A stretch of 17,443 nt of DNA from Lachnospiraceae bacterium UBA1760 (lineage in GTDB: Bacteria; Bacillota; Clostridia; Lachnospirales; Lachnospiraceae). The position numbers were made by a program, and so were the translations under genes. Below the pieces are notes generated by a model. That model was given only the letters and a program-made list of their open reading frames with translations, did not search any database and had not been told where the DNA came from. Each line of letters opens with the position of its first letter. Positions within the stretch are counted from its first letter, which is position 1. Location of the stretch: assembly GCA_002314775.1 (NCBI GenBank), contig DCHE01000057.1, positions 1-17,443 of the forward strand, in the 5' to 3' direction. This document shows positions 1-8,100 of the stretch, one piece after another.

Positions 1-2
1 AG

Positions 3-59
3 CAGGTATGTGAAAACTTTGCAGAAGCAGATAGAACAATCGCTAGTATGATTTTTTAG
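3..59 (+). CDS. C-terminal end of a probable WXG100 (EsxA-like) protein, 5' truncated
   Basis: The frame starting at base 3 is open to TAG at 57-59 and encodes QVCENFAEADRTIASMIF. The pattern of a helix ending in an aromatic residue, three residues and an acid (FAEAD, an F/YxxxD/E export motif), followed by a short hydrophobic tail, is what WXG100 proteins show at their C-terminus. In that family the motif is the bipartite secretion signal read by the EssC motor. The W-x-G turn itself lies outside the window, so the family assignment rests on the tail and on the T7SS genes that follow. A strong terminator begins 15 bases after the stop, so this gene ends its own transcript. Other frames here give no T7SS-like peptide. 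Confidence 0.6.
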   Translation, partial: QVCENFAEADRTIASMIF

Positions 60-74
60 TATCGGGTAGATTCG

Positions 75-121
75 ACAGCTTTTGAATGCATATTTTATTC
101 GTTCAAAAGCTGTTTCTCTTT
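75..121 (+). terminator. Rho-independent terminator after the WXG100 gene
   Basis: A perfect 12-bp stem (75-86 with 102-113: ACAGCTTTTGAA / TTCAAAAGCTGT) encloses a 15-nt loop and is followed by a T-rich tail (113-121, broken by two C). It separates the probable WXG100 gene from the YwqH-like gene. Partial read-through is possible and would give the downstream module lower expression than the WXG100 gene. Confidence 0.85.
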
Positions 122-186
122 ACTAAAGAATATCCGGTTTTCTTAGTATTAGGATTAAATTGGAGATAGATATTGGAGGTGGTTCG

Positions 187-675
187 GTGGATAAGGAAAC
201 GCTGAGAAGAAGAATAGCATACTATGAGGATTGTATCAAGGAGAACGAAAGAATTATTGAGGACTACAAACAAAGAATTCAACGCCTCAATAAGGAAATA
301 GAAAAACTACGTAGTATGCAGGGCGAGGTAGAACAATTCTTTTCGGAAAAGAGAGCAAAGCTTATGGATATCTATGGAAATGCAAAGGGGTTAGCTAACC
401 AGGGGGCTACCTCGAAATTTTTAGATTTGTATAGCCTTACAAATGGTAGTTTTCATGTGGATGGTTTAGATAATATGATGTACAACATTGAGGCCAATAT
501 TAATAAGCTCAACCAGATGATTGATGAACTGCAAGGAGAGATAAGGCATTATAATTCGTCAATAGATGAGTGTAATAGAGAAATTGCTGACATAGAGAGA
601 AGAGAGCGAGAGGAACGCGAAAGAAAAGAAAAGGAAGAAAAGGAAAGAAAGGAAAATGAGAAATGCAAGACTTGA
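187..675 (+). CDS. YwqH-like (DUF5082-type) coiled-coil T7SS accessory protein
   Basis: This is a 162-residue, highly charged, almost entirely helical protein. An N-terminal coiled coil (about residues 3-60, Tyr/Glu/Lys/Arg rich) is followed by a polar middle and a second coiled coil (about 100-140). The last 20 or so residues are nearly all Glu, Lys and Arg. Two long helices in a small protein beside LXG-type secretion genes is the pattern of the YwqH/DUF5082 family, whose members act as helical partners of T7SS toxins. I chose the GTG at 187 because GGAGGTGG (174-181) sits 5 bases before it. An in-frame TTG at 160 would extend it by nine residues but has no ribosome site. The end overlaps the next gene by 13 bases, implying coupled translation. 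The family call is by pattern, not by alignment. Confidence 0.7.
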   Translation: MDKETLRRRIAYYEDCIKENERIIEDYKQRIQRLNKEIEKLRSMQGEVEQFFSEKRAKLMDIYGNAKGLANQGATSKFLDLYSLTNGSFHVDGLDNMMYNIEANINKLNQMIDELQGEIRHYNSSIDECNREIADIERREREERERKEKEEKERKENEKCKT

Positions 676-944
676 TAGTTAAAGATGAAGAATTTAGTGG
701 CTATTCTAATAGAATTGCTGGATTAAGTGATTCTATTGAGTACACTTATCAAGGTGTTATCAAGCAACTTAGAAGAGCTTGTGAAGAGGGCGTTACGGAT
801 GGCGCATTCCATGATAATTTACTTGCATTTATTGGTTCCTTGGAGATAATGCAAGGCCAGTTACAATATATTACCAATGCAATGCAGAGAAACGCGAATG
901 AATTTGTAGAACAGATAGATGCAATTGATGGTGATATATATTAA
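663..944 (+). CDS. YwqI-like small helical T7SS protein
   Basis: The 93-residue all-helical protein lacks a signal peptide and membrane segments. It has the size and layout of WXG100-superfamily members: one helix (about residues 10-42), a turn at about 43-50 (GVTDGAF), and a second helix (about 50-87). The turn has DG where classical members have WxG. Position between a YwqH-like gene and a large client gene matches the ywqH-ywqI-ywqJ order of Bacillus subtilis, where YwqI is a DUF5344 protein. It probably pairs with the neighbouring helical proteins to deliver the client to EssC; this role is inferred. Translation likely couples to the upstream gene (13-base overlap). The purine tract encoding the upstream tail provides GGA-rich sequence before the ATG, though no sharp Shine-Dalgarno core at ideal spacing. 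Confidence 0.65.
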   Translation: MQDLIVKDEEFSGYSNRIAGLSDSIEYTYQGVIKQLRRACEEGVTDGAFHDNLLAFIGSLEIMQGQLQYITNAMQRNANEFVEQIDAIDGDIY

Positions 945-958
945 TGTGAGGTGGGGAT

Positions 959-1252
959 ATGGCAAATTTAAAGGTTAGCTATAGCGTTATTGATAGTGTA
1001 AATTCAAATTTAAATAGTTTATTTTCGAGTCCGGAACATTTTTTTCTTCCGCTTGGACAGTTAAGACAAGAGTTTTCAACAAGTAAAAGCGCATGTGCAA
1101 AAGAACTTATTGCTGCGTTAGATAGATATGAAGAGATTTATAGATTGATTTGGGAACTTAAGGATAACAGCGTTACAATGCTAAATACTGCCAAGCTGAT
1201 GTATTCGAATCTTGATACGGAAATGAATAGAGATATGACAGCGGAGAGTTAA
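959..1252 (+). CDS. Small helical T7SS protein with C-terminal YxxxD motif
   Basis: This 97-residue protein is predominantly helical, with a break around residues 24-32 (SSPEHFFLP). The C-terminal helix ends in MYSNLDTEM, which contains Tyr-x3-Asp, the general T7SS export motif placed where WXG100 proteins and LXG-associated helical (Lap) proteins carry it. There is no WxG and no signal peptide. GAGGTG at 948-953 is 5 bases before the ATG, and the gene lies 14 bases after its upstream neighbour and 10 before its downstream one, so it belongs to the same operon. The likely role is a dimerisation partner supplying the export signal to the 608-residue client. That role is inferred from motif and position; I do not recognise the exact family. 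Confidence 0.6.
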   Translation: MANLKVSYSVIDSVNSNLNSLFSSPEHFFLPLGQLRQEFSTSKSACAKELIAALDRYEEIYRLIWELKDNSVTMLNTAKLMYSNLDTEMNRDMTAES

Positions 1253-1262
1253 AGGTGTTAAT

Positions 1263-3089
1263 ATGATTAGAGATTTTACAGAAGAAGCAAGAAGCATAAT
1301 CGAAGAAGCGGTGTTAACAAGCCTTAGTACTCAGGTTAGATATTATGGCCGAGGAGCATCATATGAGTCAGAACTTGAGGCTACAGTTAACATTCTTGGT
1401 CAGGATTGTGTAATGAATTTTGATGCATTAGATGCCCAAGCTAAGAGTCTTTCACAGCGGTCAAGAGGAGCTATGACTGAAAGAGATGCTATCAAAAAAA
1501 AGCTTAAGGATGTATTTGATAATGCAAGAGAGTATGATGATACAAAGTCTGAAAAGGTGCTGGCTGATAAAGATACAACAGCAGACCCATATATATCATC
1601 ATTAAAAGGCTTGGTGAATAGTATAAATGTTGGCGGACTTGGCAAGACAAGAGAAGAAGTTGGAATTAACTTTGGCATGCACCACAGTTGTTATGAGGAT
1701 TCGATTTTTGGAACAACTAGTGGATTTGCTCAAAGACTTGAGGGAGTAGGTGGCGGATTATTCAAGGAGTTTTATGATAGTATAAATCTTGTAGAGCCAT
1801 TTGATCAGCACCCAGAGCAACTTGAGAATCTTAAAAAGTTTTTAAGTAAGGATCCTAGTGAAGTTACTGATTGGGAAAGAGATGCAATTTTGGTATATCT
1901 TGATTCGTGTGTAACGACAAATGAAACAAATGGGATTACAACGGTTGATTATGAAAAAATCAGTCAGCTGTTAACACTTTGTTACACTGAGGAAGATTAT
2001 AATATATTAGCGGGATTTAGGTCGTATACAATATATTATGCTAATGATATGTTGGGATACATTGCAGAGCAGTATAACGAATATTATCAGTTTAAAGCAG
2101 ATAATTTTCAGTATCTTCATTATTCTCTTGAGGGTTACGCAAACCTAAATGCGATTTTAACTGCAACTAACACGTTTTACCAGGAATTGCATATGGATGG
2201 ACTTGTCATAGGGTGCGATGAGAATACAGGATTAGCAATATGCGCTGATTTTGGAATAGTGGTGAGTCAGGAGACTGAAGATCCTAGATTGATAGTTATT
2301 GATACAGTGGAGAATGATAAAGAAGAATTTCAGTATTTTTCTTCGGAAATGTATGATGATACGAAGCACAATATTTACATTACTCCAGCGGGGATGGAAA
2401 TGAATTGGAGCGATTCATATAAGAAGAAAATAAATAATGAATATATCAGAGTTCAGGATGCACTTGTAAACAAACTGGTTGGAGATGTTACAAATTATGG
2501 TGAGGGTAAGGTGACGGGCGCTATAGAAGGTGCAATCAAGAGTACAGGCCCTTACGGAGTAGTTGGAGTAGCAATATATAAACAGGCAAAGTCCTATTAT
2601 GATGTAATTCAAGATACAAATGAAGCAAATAATGCTACTACTGAGAAACTTAATCTTGAATACTATAGGGACTATACTACTGATCTAGCCGTAGGAGGTC
2701 AAACAGCAGTATGTGGAAAGCAACAAGTAATTGCAATTAATTCTAAAATTAATGTTGCTGAGCTTGAGACGCGAGTAGCATATTATAACTTGACACACCA
2801 AGATAGTCCTATCACAAGCGAACAGGTTGTTAATGGTTTTCAGAACTTTGTTCAGGGTTCTGATGAGAACAGAGAGGCACTTGATGCACTTTCAAATTCT
2901 AGGGGAGCAAATACAAATTATGCTGCATCAAATGGTCAGGTCTATTATGAAAGTGATTTTAGAGATGGTGTAGCAGAGTACATTAGAGACCACTATAATA
3001 TTAGATTTGAGAATGCAACGTCAGAACAGATTAATAATGCAATTACATATGTATCCAGTCATCCTGAATATATGAAGAATGATAATTAA
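1263..3089 (+). CDS. Large putative T7SS client/effector of unknown activity
   Basis: The 608-residue protein has no N-terminal signal peptide. Its N-terminal ~120 residues are helical, resembling the length and style of LXG-type targeting regions, although I see no diagnostic LXG sequence. A mixed region follows (about 125-310), then a beta-rich stretch (about 310-370). Next is a glycine-spaced hydrophobic segment (about 417-439, Gly at 419, 423, 429, 432 and 435). A polar C-terminal part (about 440-608) ends in a possible small helical domain. No nuclease, ADP-ribosyltransferase, lipase or peptidase signature is recognisable. Its place after three small helical partners and before a lipoprotein is the usual layout of a T7SS toxin or surface-protein module. 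AAAGG at 1252-1256 precedes the ATG. It is either a polymorphic-toxin-like effector or a secreted structural/adhesive protein. Confidence 0.55.
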   Translation: MIRDFTEEARSIIEEAVLTSLSTQVRYYGRGASYESELEATVNILGQDCVMNFDALDAQAKSLSQRSRGAMTERDAIKKKLKDVFDNAREYDDTKSEKVLADKDTTADPYISSLKGLVNSINVGGLGKTREEVGINFGMHHSCYEDSIFGTTSGFAQRLEGVGGGLFKEFYDSINLVEPFDQHPEQLENLKKFLSKDPSEVTDWERDAILVYLDSCVTTNETNGITTVDYEKISQLLTLCYTEEDYNILAGFRSYTIYYANDMLGYIAEQYNEYYQFKADNFQYLHYSLEGYANLNAILTATNTFYQELHMDGLVIGCDENTGLAICADFGIVVSQETEDPRLIVIDTVENDKEEFQYFSSEMYDDTKHNIYITPAGMEMNWSDSYKKKINNEYIRVQDALVNKLVGDVTNYGEGKVTGAIEGAIKSTGPYGVVGVAIYKQAKSYYDVIQDTNEANNATTEKLNLEYYRDYTTDLAVGGQTAVCGKQQVIAINSKINVAELETRVAYYNLTHQDSPITSEQVVNGFQNFVQGSDENREALDALSNSRGANTNYAASNGQVYYESDFRDGVAEYIRDHYNIRFENATSEQINNAITYVSSHPEYMKNDN

Positions 3090-3100
3090 GGAGAATGGTA

Positions 3101-3703
3101 ATGAGTAAGAAGAAGATAGTTATTTTTGGTTTAATATCAATCGTAACGGCGGCTATTATTACCGGATGCACGAATAAAAAAAAGACAAATGTGATTAGCA
3201 ATCTCAATATTTCTGAAATAAACGATAGATATAGAGATAAGCTTTGTATTACAGGTGAATTTGAATGCAAAAATAATATGGTTGAGTATAAAGAAAGATG
3301 GGGGACTGATAGGTGGCAATTGTATAGAAAGATTGCATTTGTTAGAGTATTTAGTAACGAGCCTTCAATTTCTTATGATCAGATTGATGATCTTCTCGAT
3401 GAATATGATACATTCTGTAATTCAGGTAAAGAGAGTGAATTGATCAATAACTTTTGTAAAGCTTATGATTTAGCAGTTTCTGAAGCAAAAAAAGAAGTAC
3501 TGTGTAATGATGATGTAGCTTCAATTATATACGAGTTTGCATTAGGCAATTATCAAATTGTGAATGGTGAATTAGTTCATGAAAAAAAAGCTGAACCAGG
3601 TATGTATAAATTTGATGAAATTACTATGAAGAGTGCATGCGAGACATACGAAAAGTATCATGAAATTGCTAATAAATGGTATTTTGAAAACTATATAAAA
3701 TAG
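3101..3703 (+). CDS. Lipoprotein of unknown function, candidate immunity or surface partner
   Basis: The N-terminus has the lipoprotein layout: MSKKK, a hydrophobic core (residues 6-20), then lipobox ITGC with the modified cysteine at residue 23. The mature ~178-residue domain is acidic and helical with four further cysteines and no family I recognise. It should be anchored on the outer face of the membrane. I placed the start at the second ATG because AAGGAG (3088-3093) is 7 bases before it; the ATG at 3095 is only 1 base from that site. It is the last gene of the module, 11 bases after the large client, and a terminator follows. By position it could protect the producer from the client, hold the client at the surface, or be co-secreted. 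None of these is shown by sequence. Confidence 0.75.
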   Translation: MSKKKIVIFGLISIVTAAIITGCTNKKKTNVISNLNISEINDRYRDKLCITGEFECKNNMVEYKERWGTDRWQLYRKIAFVRVFSNEPSISYDQIDDLLDEYDTFCNSGKESELINNFCKAYDLAVSEAKKEVLCNDDVASIIYEFALGNYQIVNGELVHEKKAEPGMYKFDEITMKSACETYEKYHEIANKWYFENYIK

Positions 3704-3720
3704 AATAGGTTATCAAAGAA

Positions 3721-3752
3721 AAAATTCAGGTTATATACCTGGATTTTTTTTT
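3721..3752 (+). terminator. Rho-independent terminator closing the effector module
   Basis: AAAATTCAGGT (3721-3731) pairs with ACCTGGATTT (3737-3746), with one G-U pair and a 5-nt loop, followed by a run of nine T (3744-3752). It ends the five-gene transcript before the apparatus operon. Confidence 0.85.
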
Positions 3753-3769
3753 AAAAATGTTTATTTAAA

Positions 3770-3798
3770 TTTACATAAAAATGAATATATAGTAAAAT
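3770..3798 (+). promoter_or_regulatory. Sigma-A promoter of the T7SS apparatus operon
   Basis: TTTACA (3770-3775) and TAAAAT (3793-3798) are separated by exactly 17 bases. Each matches its consensus at five of six positions. The flanks are very AT-rich. It lies between the terminator and the TadZ-like gene and would start transcription near 3805. Confidence 0.65.
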
Positions 3799-3864
3799 AT
3801 CATGTAGAATTATGACAATAATAAATGAAAAATGCAAAATAATAAATTGGAAGAAAAGGGAATA

Positions 3865-4896
3865 ATGGGAAATACTATTTTATTAATATCATCCGATGAG
3901 GAATATGTAAGAACAATTGAATTAAAACTGGCTAAAGTGTTTGCAGGAAGAACTCATATTGATGTTATTACAGACTATAATGCGATTTCTAAATATTTTG
4001 AATCAGGGAAAAAAGTGGATACAATCCTTATCCCAATTGAGGATTCCAGATATGTGAAAGGCTATGCTTCAAACATCAGAGTAATCTATATAGTTGAGGA
4101 TAATAATTCATCAGATGACAAGAATACCGTATTTAAGTATGCCAGTATAAAAATGTTGGCGGATATAATTGATTCTAATGTATCTAAAAAAAGAAATAAT
4201 GGAATCAGACAAAAAACAGAGGTTATAGGTGTATTTTCAGTAAGTGGTGGATCGGGACTTACATTAGGAGCATTGTCGATTGCTCATAATTTGTTTAATG
4301 ATGGCAAGAAGGTAATATATATAAATACTACTCTCAATCAGGACTATATGTATTATTTAGATAATATTAAGTCATTGAGTACTCAGTTTTCGTATCAATC
4401 TGCAGTAAATCTAACAAATGCTATAAAAATGATCGAATCGGAAATAATAAAACAGGAGTTTTATTATATACCTCCATACGCAAATCATCCTATTGCATAT
4501 CAGGTTAGCTTTACAACATATGTAAAAATAATTGAGTATATTAGGCAAACTAACACATATGACTATATTGTTGCTGAGATAGACGGAACAATAAGCCAGG
4601 AAAAATTAGCATTTTTAAAGACAGTGGATAAGATTGTTGTGACAACAAGGCAGGATGAAGCATCAATTAGTAAGTTGGAAAAGGTGCTAGCTATGGTTCC
4701 GGACATAAAAGAAAGAGTGCTTATAGTGTGCAATATGTTTTTACAGAAGAAGAGAGACTATCTTAAAAGTGCATCATTATCAGTAGAATGTATTGTTTCA
4801 GAATATGTATATCTCTATGATATACAGTTTGGTTTTGAAGAAGCTAAGAATAAAAAATTCTTGGAAAAAACTACAAGAATGATAGGAGGGAGCTAA
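3865..4896 (+). CDS. TadZ/CpaE-like protein: pseudo-receiver plus degenerate MinD-type ATPase
   Basis: The product is 343 residues. Residues 1-110 start with a beta strand (NTILLISSDEEYVRTIELK) and alternate strands and helices like the atypical receiver domain of TadZ/CpaE. Residues ~118-343 follow a MinD/ParA fold: VIGVFSVSGGSGLTLGALS (about 120-138) sits where KGGxGKT should be. Both lysines are replaced, by Ser127 and Leu132. The later strands read IYINTT and IVAEIDG, lacking the usual aspartates. TadZ proteins localise tad pilus machinery at a pole and can be atypical ATPases; here the partner is clearly a T7SS, as the stop abuts esaB and then essC. Its probable role is positioning or regulating the secretion complex (inference). 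I favour the ATG at 3865, with AGGG 4 bases upstream. An in-frame ATG at 3832 has no ribosome site. Confidence 0.7.
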   Translation: MGNTILLISSDEEYVRTIELKLAKVFAGRTHIDVITDYNAISKYFESGKKVDTILIPIEDSRYVKGYASNIRVIYIVEDNNSSDDKNTVFKYASIKMLADIIDSNVSKKRNNGIRQKTEVIGVFSVSGGSGLTLGALSIAHNLFNDGKKVIYINTTLNQDYMYYLDNIKSLSTQFSYQSAVNLTNAIKMIESEIIKQEFYYIPPYANHPIAYQVSFTTYVKIIEYIRQTNTYDYIVAEIDGTISQEKLAFLKTVDKIVVTTRQDEASISKLEKVLAMVPDIKERVLIVCNMFLQKKRDYLKSASLSVECIVSEYVYLYDIQFGFEEAKNKKFLEKTTRMIGGS

Positions 4897-5148
4897 GTGA
4901 AAAAGTCGGTTATTGTAATATTTGATAATCAGAAGAATAATAAAAAAATGGATATTGAAGTTCCGCTCAATATCTCTGCAAATGAGCTGATATATGGCCT
5001 TAATAAAGGTCTTGGACTTGGAATTAATACTGATGATGTTGCTGAATGTTACCTGTGTATGGATAATCCCAAAGCATTGCTTAGGGGGGATGATGAACTT
5101 GAAAAGTTTGGTATTCATGATGGGTCAGTCATTAAGTTTAACAGATAA
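4897..5148 (+). CDS. esaB: EsaB/YukD-family ubiquitin-like T7SS protein
   Basis: The 83-residue protein has the beta-grasp order: an N-terminal strand (KSVIVIFDN), a second strand (KKMDIEVPLN), a helix (SANELIYGLNKGLGL), and C-terminal strands with the closing motif HDGSVIKF. This matches YukD/EsaB, small cytoplasmic ubiquitin-like components required for or regulating T7SS activity in Bacillus and Staphylococcus. There is no terminal di-glycine, so conjugation is not expected. It starts with GTG directly after the TAA of the TadZ-like gene, with AGGAGGG (4883-4889) 7 bases upstream, so translation is probably coupled. essC begins 18 bases later. Confidence 0.88.
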   Translation: MKKSVIVIFDNQKNNKKMDIEVPLNISANELIYGLNKGLGLGINTDDVAECYLCMDNPKALLRGDDELEKFGIHDGSVIKFNR

Positions 5149-5166
5149 TATAAAGTTAGAAGGAAT

Positions 5167-8100
5167 ATGATGTCGGGGGTAGAAATGCAGTACAAGGTTA
5201 TTATACATGGTAATAATATGTACAAGGAGATTTCTCTGGATGAGAGCTTTAATAGAAATCTTCTTATAGGTACAGAAAATGGTTGTCATATTATGTTCAG
5301 TAAGGATAAATTTGATCTTCCATTTATCCTTAGAATTGATAGGGAAGAAACAGGCAAGTTTATATTAAGTTGTAGTGAGAATGTTTATTTAAAAGGAAGC
5401 CAGGGACTTATGGAGTATGTAAGATACCTGGCTATTGGTGACTATGTTGATATTTGCTATGGAGATAGCAATAAAGAGTTTTTTAGAATAGAATTTTTCA
5501 TTGAATATGAGAGAGTAGGAAAAGACTATGATTTTCAAATAGATTGCAGAAGTAGGAATGAAATTATTATTGGTTGTGATGCGAACTGTACAATTCGAAT
5601 CGATAATCCAATCTTAAATAACGAAAGCATAAAACTGGCACCAACAGGAAATGGAGACTACCTAGTAGATATTTCTAATACCCAATATGATGTATTTGTA
5701 AATGGAATGATTCCAAGAACAAACAATATTAGAATTAGAAATGGAGAATTTATTTCACTTAAAGGATACTCGTTTTGCTTTGAGGATGGTTATGTTTATA
5801 CTTCGAAAAATGCGGGAATAATAACGAATTGCCCAATAAAGAAAATGGTGTATCAGAAGAATCATTTTGAATACCCAAAGTTCGTACGAAATGTGAGACA
5901 AAAGTACAAGACACCGGAAGAAAAAATAGAGGTTTTAGACCCTGAGTCAAAGGATGAAAATGAGGAACAAAGCTTTTTAATGACAGTTATGCCTATGCTT
6001 GTAAATATGTTACTCATGGTTGGACTTCGTGGCATGATGGGTGGTGGAGGAATGTTCGTCATATATTTTGCGGCAACAATGACAGTGAGCACCACAATTA
6101 CAATTATTAATTTTGTCAAGCAGAAAAAGGGTCGAGAGAAGACAGAAAACAGAAGAAAAGAAGTTTATATGAAATATCTTCAAAAGCGAGAGGATGAAAT
6201 AATTAAGCTTAGAGAACGTGAAAAAGTCGTAGCCAATGTTATGAATCCGAGTTTGGTTGAGTATGCAGGTTTTATTGAGGATTTTAACAATAGACTTTTT
6301 GAAAAAGACGTTGATGATGAAGATTATCTTTCTGTTAGACTCGGTTCAGGCATTGTTGCTTCGAATTGTCAAGTCGACTGTAAGGAAGAGGAGTATGTTG
6401 ATACAACCGACGATCTTAAGGACTTTCCGAAGGCAATTCATGATAAATATATGTATTTAGATGAAATGCCAGTTATTCTTGAGTTAAAGGAGTCTAATGC
6501 TGTTGGATTCGTTGGTTCAAGAAGCAAGCTGTATCAGATGACAAAAAACTTGATTATTGAGTTCGCTGCATCTCATTTCTACAAGACAACCAAGATTTTC
6601 CTTATAATGGATGAGGGTGATGTAGATATGTTTAGTTGGGCAAGATGGTTTCAGATTACATATAATGAAAGAACAGGCGGCCGAAATTTCATGTATGATA
6701 AGGATTCTGAAAAGATTACCCTTGAATACTTATATTCTGAGCTTTCTTCGAGAGAAACAGTTGGAAAGGATGCAATCTTTCCTGAAAACTATGTTGTTCT
6801 TGTTTACAAGTCTGATGTATTGAGCAATCATCCGGTATCAAAATATATTGAAAATGCAAATCAGTATGGTTTCCACTTTGTATTCTTTGAAGAATTCGAG
6901 GAAAAGCTTAATCCAAACTGCGAAGCAAGAATATTCCTCAATGAAAGGGAAAATACAGGCTACGTACAGAAGGTTGATGATGGAGAAAATATACAGCACT
7001 TTACTTATCAACATATTGATAAGGCTAAGGCAGTTCAATTGGCTACAAAACTTGCTCCGGTATACATTGATGAAGTAAATCTTGAGAATACACTCACTAA
7101 GAATATTACATTATTTCAGCTGCTCAGTATTCAAAGTCCATATGATCTTGATTTAAGTAAGAGATGGTCAGAATCAAAGATATATGAGAGTATGGCAGCG
7201 CCTCTTGGCGTAAAGAGTGGAGATGAAACAGTATGCCTGGATCTTCATGAGAAGTTCCATGGACCTCATGGTCTTGTTGCAGGTACCACAGGCTCCGGTA
7301 AGTCAGAGATTATGCAGTCATACATTCTTTCAATGGCTACACTTTTCCATCCATACGAGGTTGGATTTGTAATCATCGACTTTAAGGGTGGTGGTATGGT
7401 TAATCAGTTTAGAGATTTGCCACATCTTAATGGTGCAATTACGAACATTGATGGAAATGAAATTGAAAGGTCTCTTCTTTCTATCAAGGCAGAACTTATG
7501 AAGAGACAGGAACTTTTTGCGGAACAAAATGTTAATCATATCGATGACTACATCCGAGCATTTAAGGAAGGGAAGGCCAAAACTCCACTACCACATTTAA
7601 TACTTATTGTTGATGAGTTTGCTGAATTAAAGGCGGATCAGCCTGAGTTTATGCAACAGCTGATAAGTACGGCGCGTATTGGTCGAAGCCTCGGTATTCA
7701 CCTTATCCTCGCTACTCAGAAGCCTGCGGGAGTTGTAAGTGATCAGATTTGGAGTAACTCTAAATTTAAACTTTGTCTTAAGGTTCAGAATAAAAATGAC
7801 AGTAACGAAGTACTCAAATCGCCTCTTGCGGCAGAAATTACAGAGCCAGGTAGAGCATATCTTCAGGTTGGTAATAATGAGATATTCCAATTATTCCAGT
7901 CAGCATATAGTGGAGCTCCAGCTCAGACCTCTGGTATAAATGAACAGAAAAAGTTCTCACTTATGTCCGTTGAGTTATCTGGAAGAAGAAAGATAATCTA
8001 TGAGCAAAAACCAAAGAAAACAGAGGGTGGGGATAGTCAGCTCAAGTCGATAGTAGATTATGTAAATGAGTATTGCCAAAAGAGTGGTATTAAAAAATTG

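Noticed and set aside
1..51. Alternative reading of the window start in frame 1 (ending TGA at 49-51)
   Set aside because: Its peptide has no family features, whereas frame 3 gives a WXG100-like tail with FxxxD right before a terminator.
160..186. TTG start extending the YwqH-like protein by nine residues
   Set aside because: No ribosome site precedes it, and the extension reads through the strong GGAGGTGG that serves the GTG at 187.
3832..4896. A functional ParA/MinD partition ATPase
   Set aside because: Both P-loop lysines and the switch aspartates are replaced, and no parB-like gene or partition site is visible.
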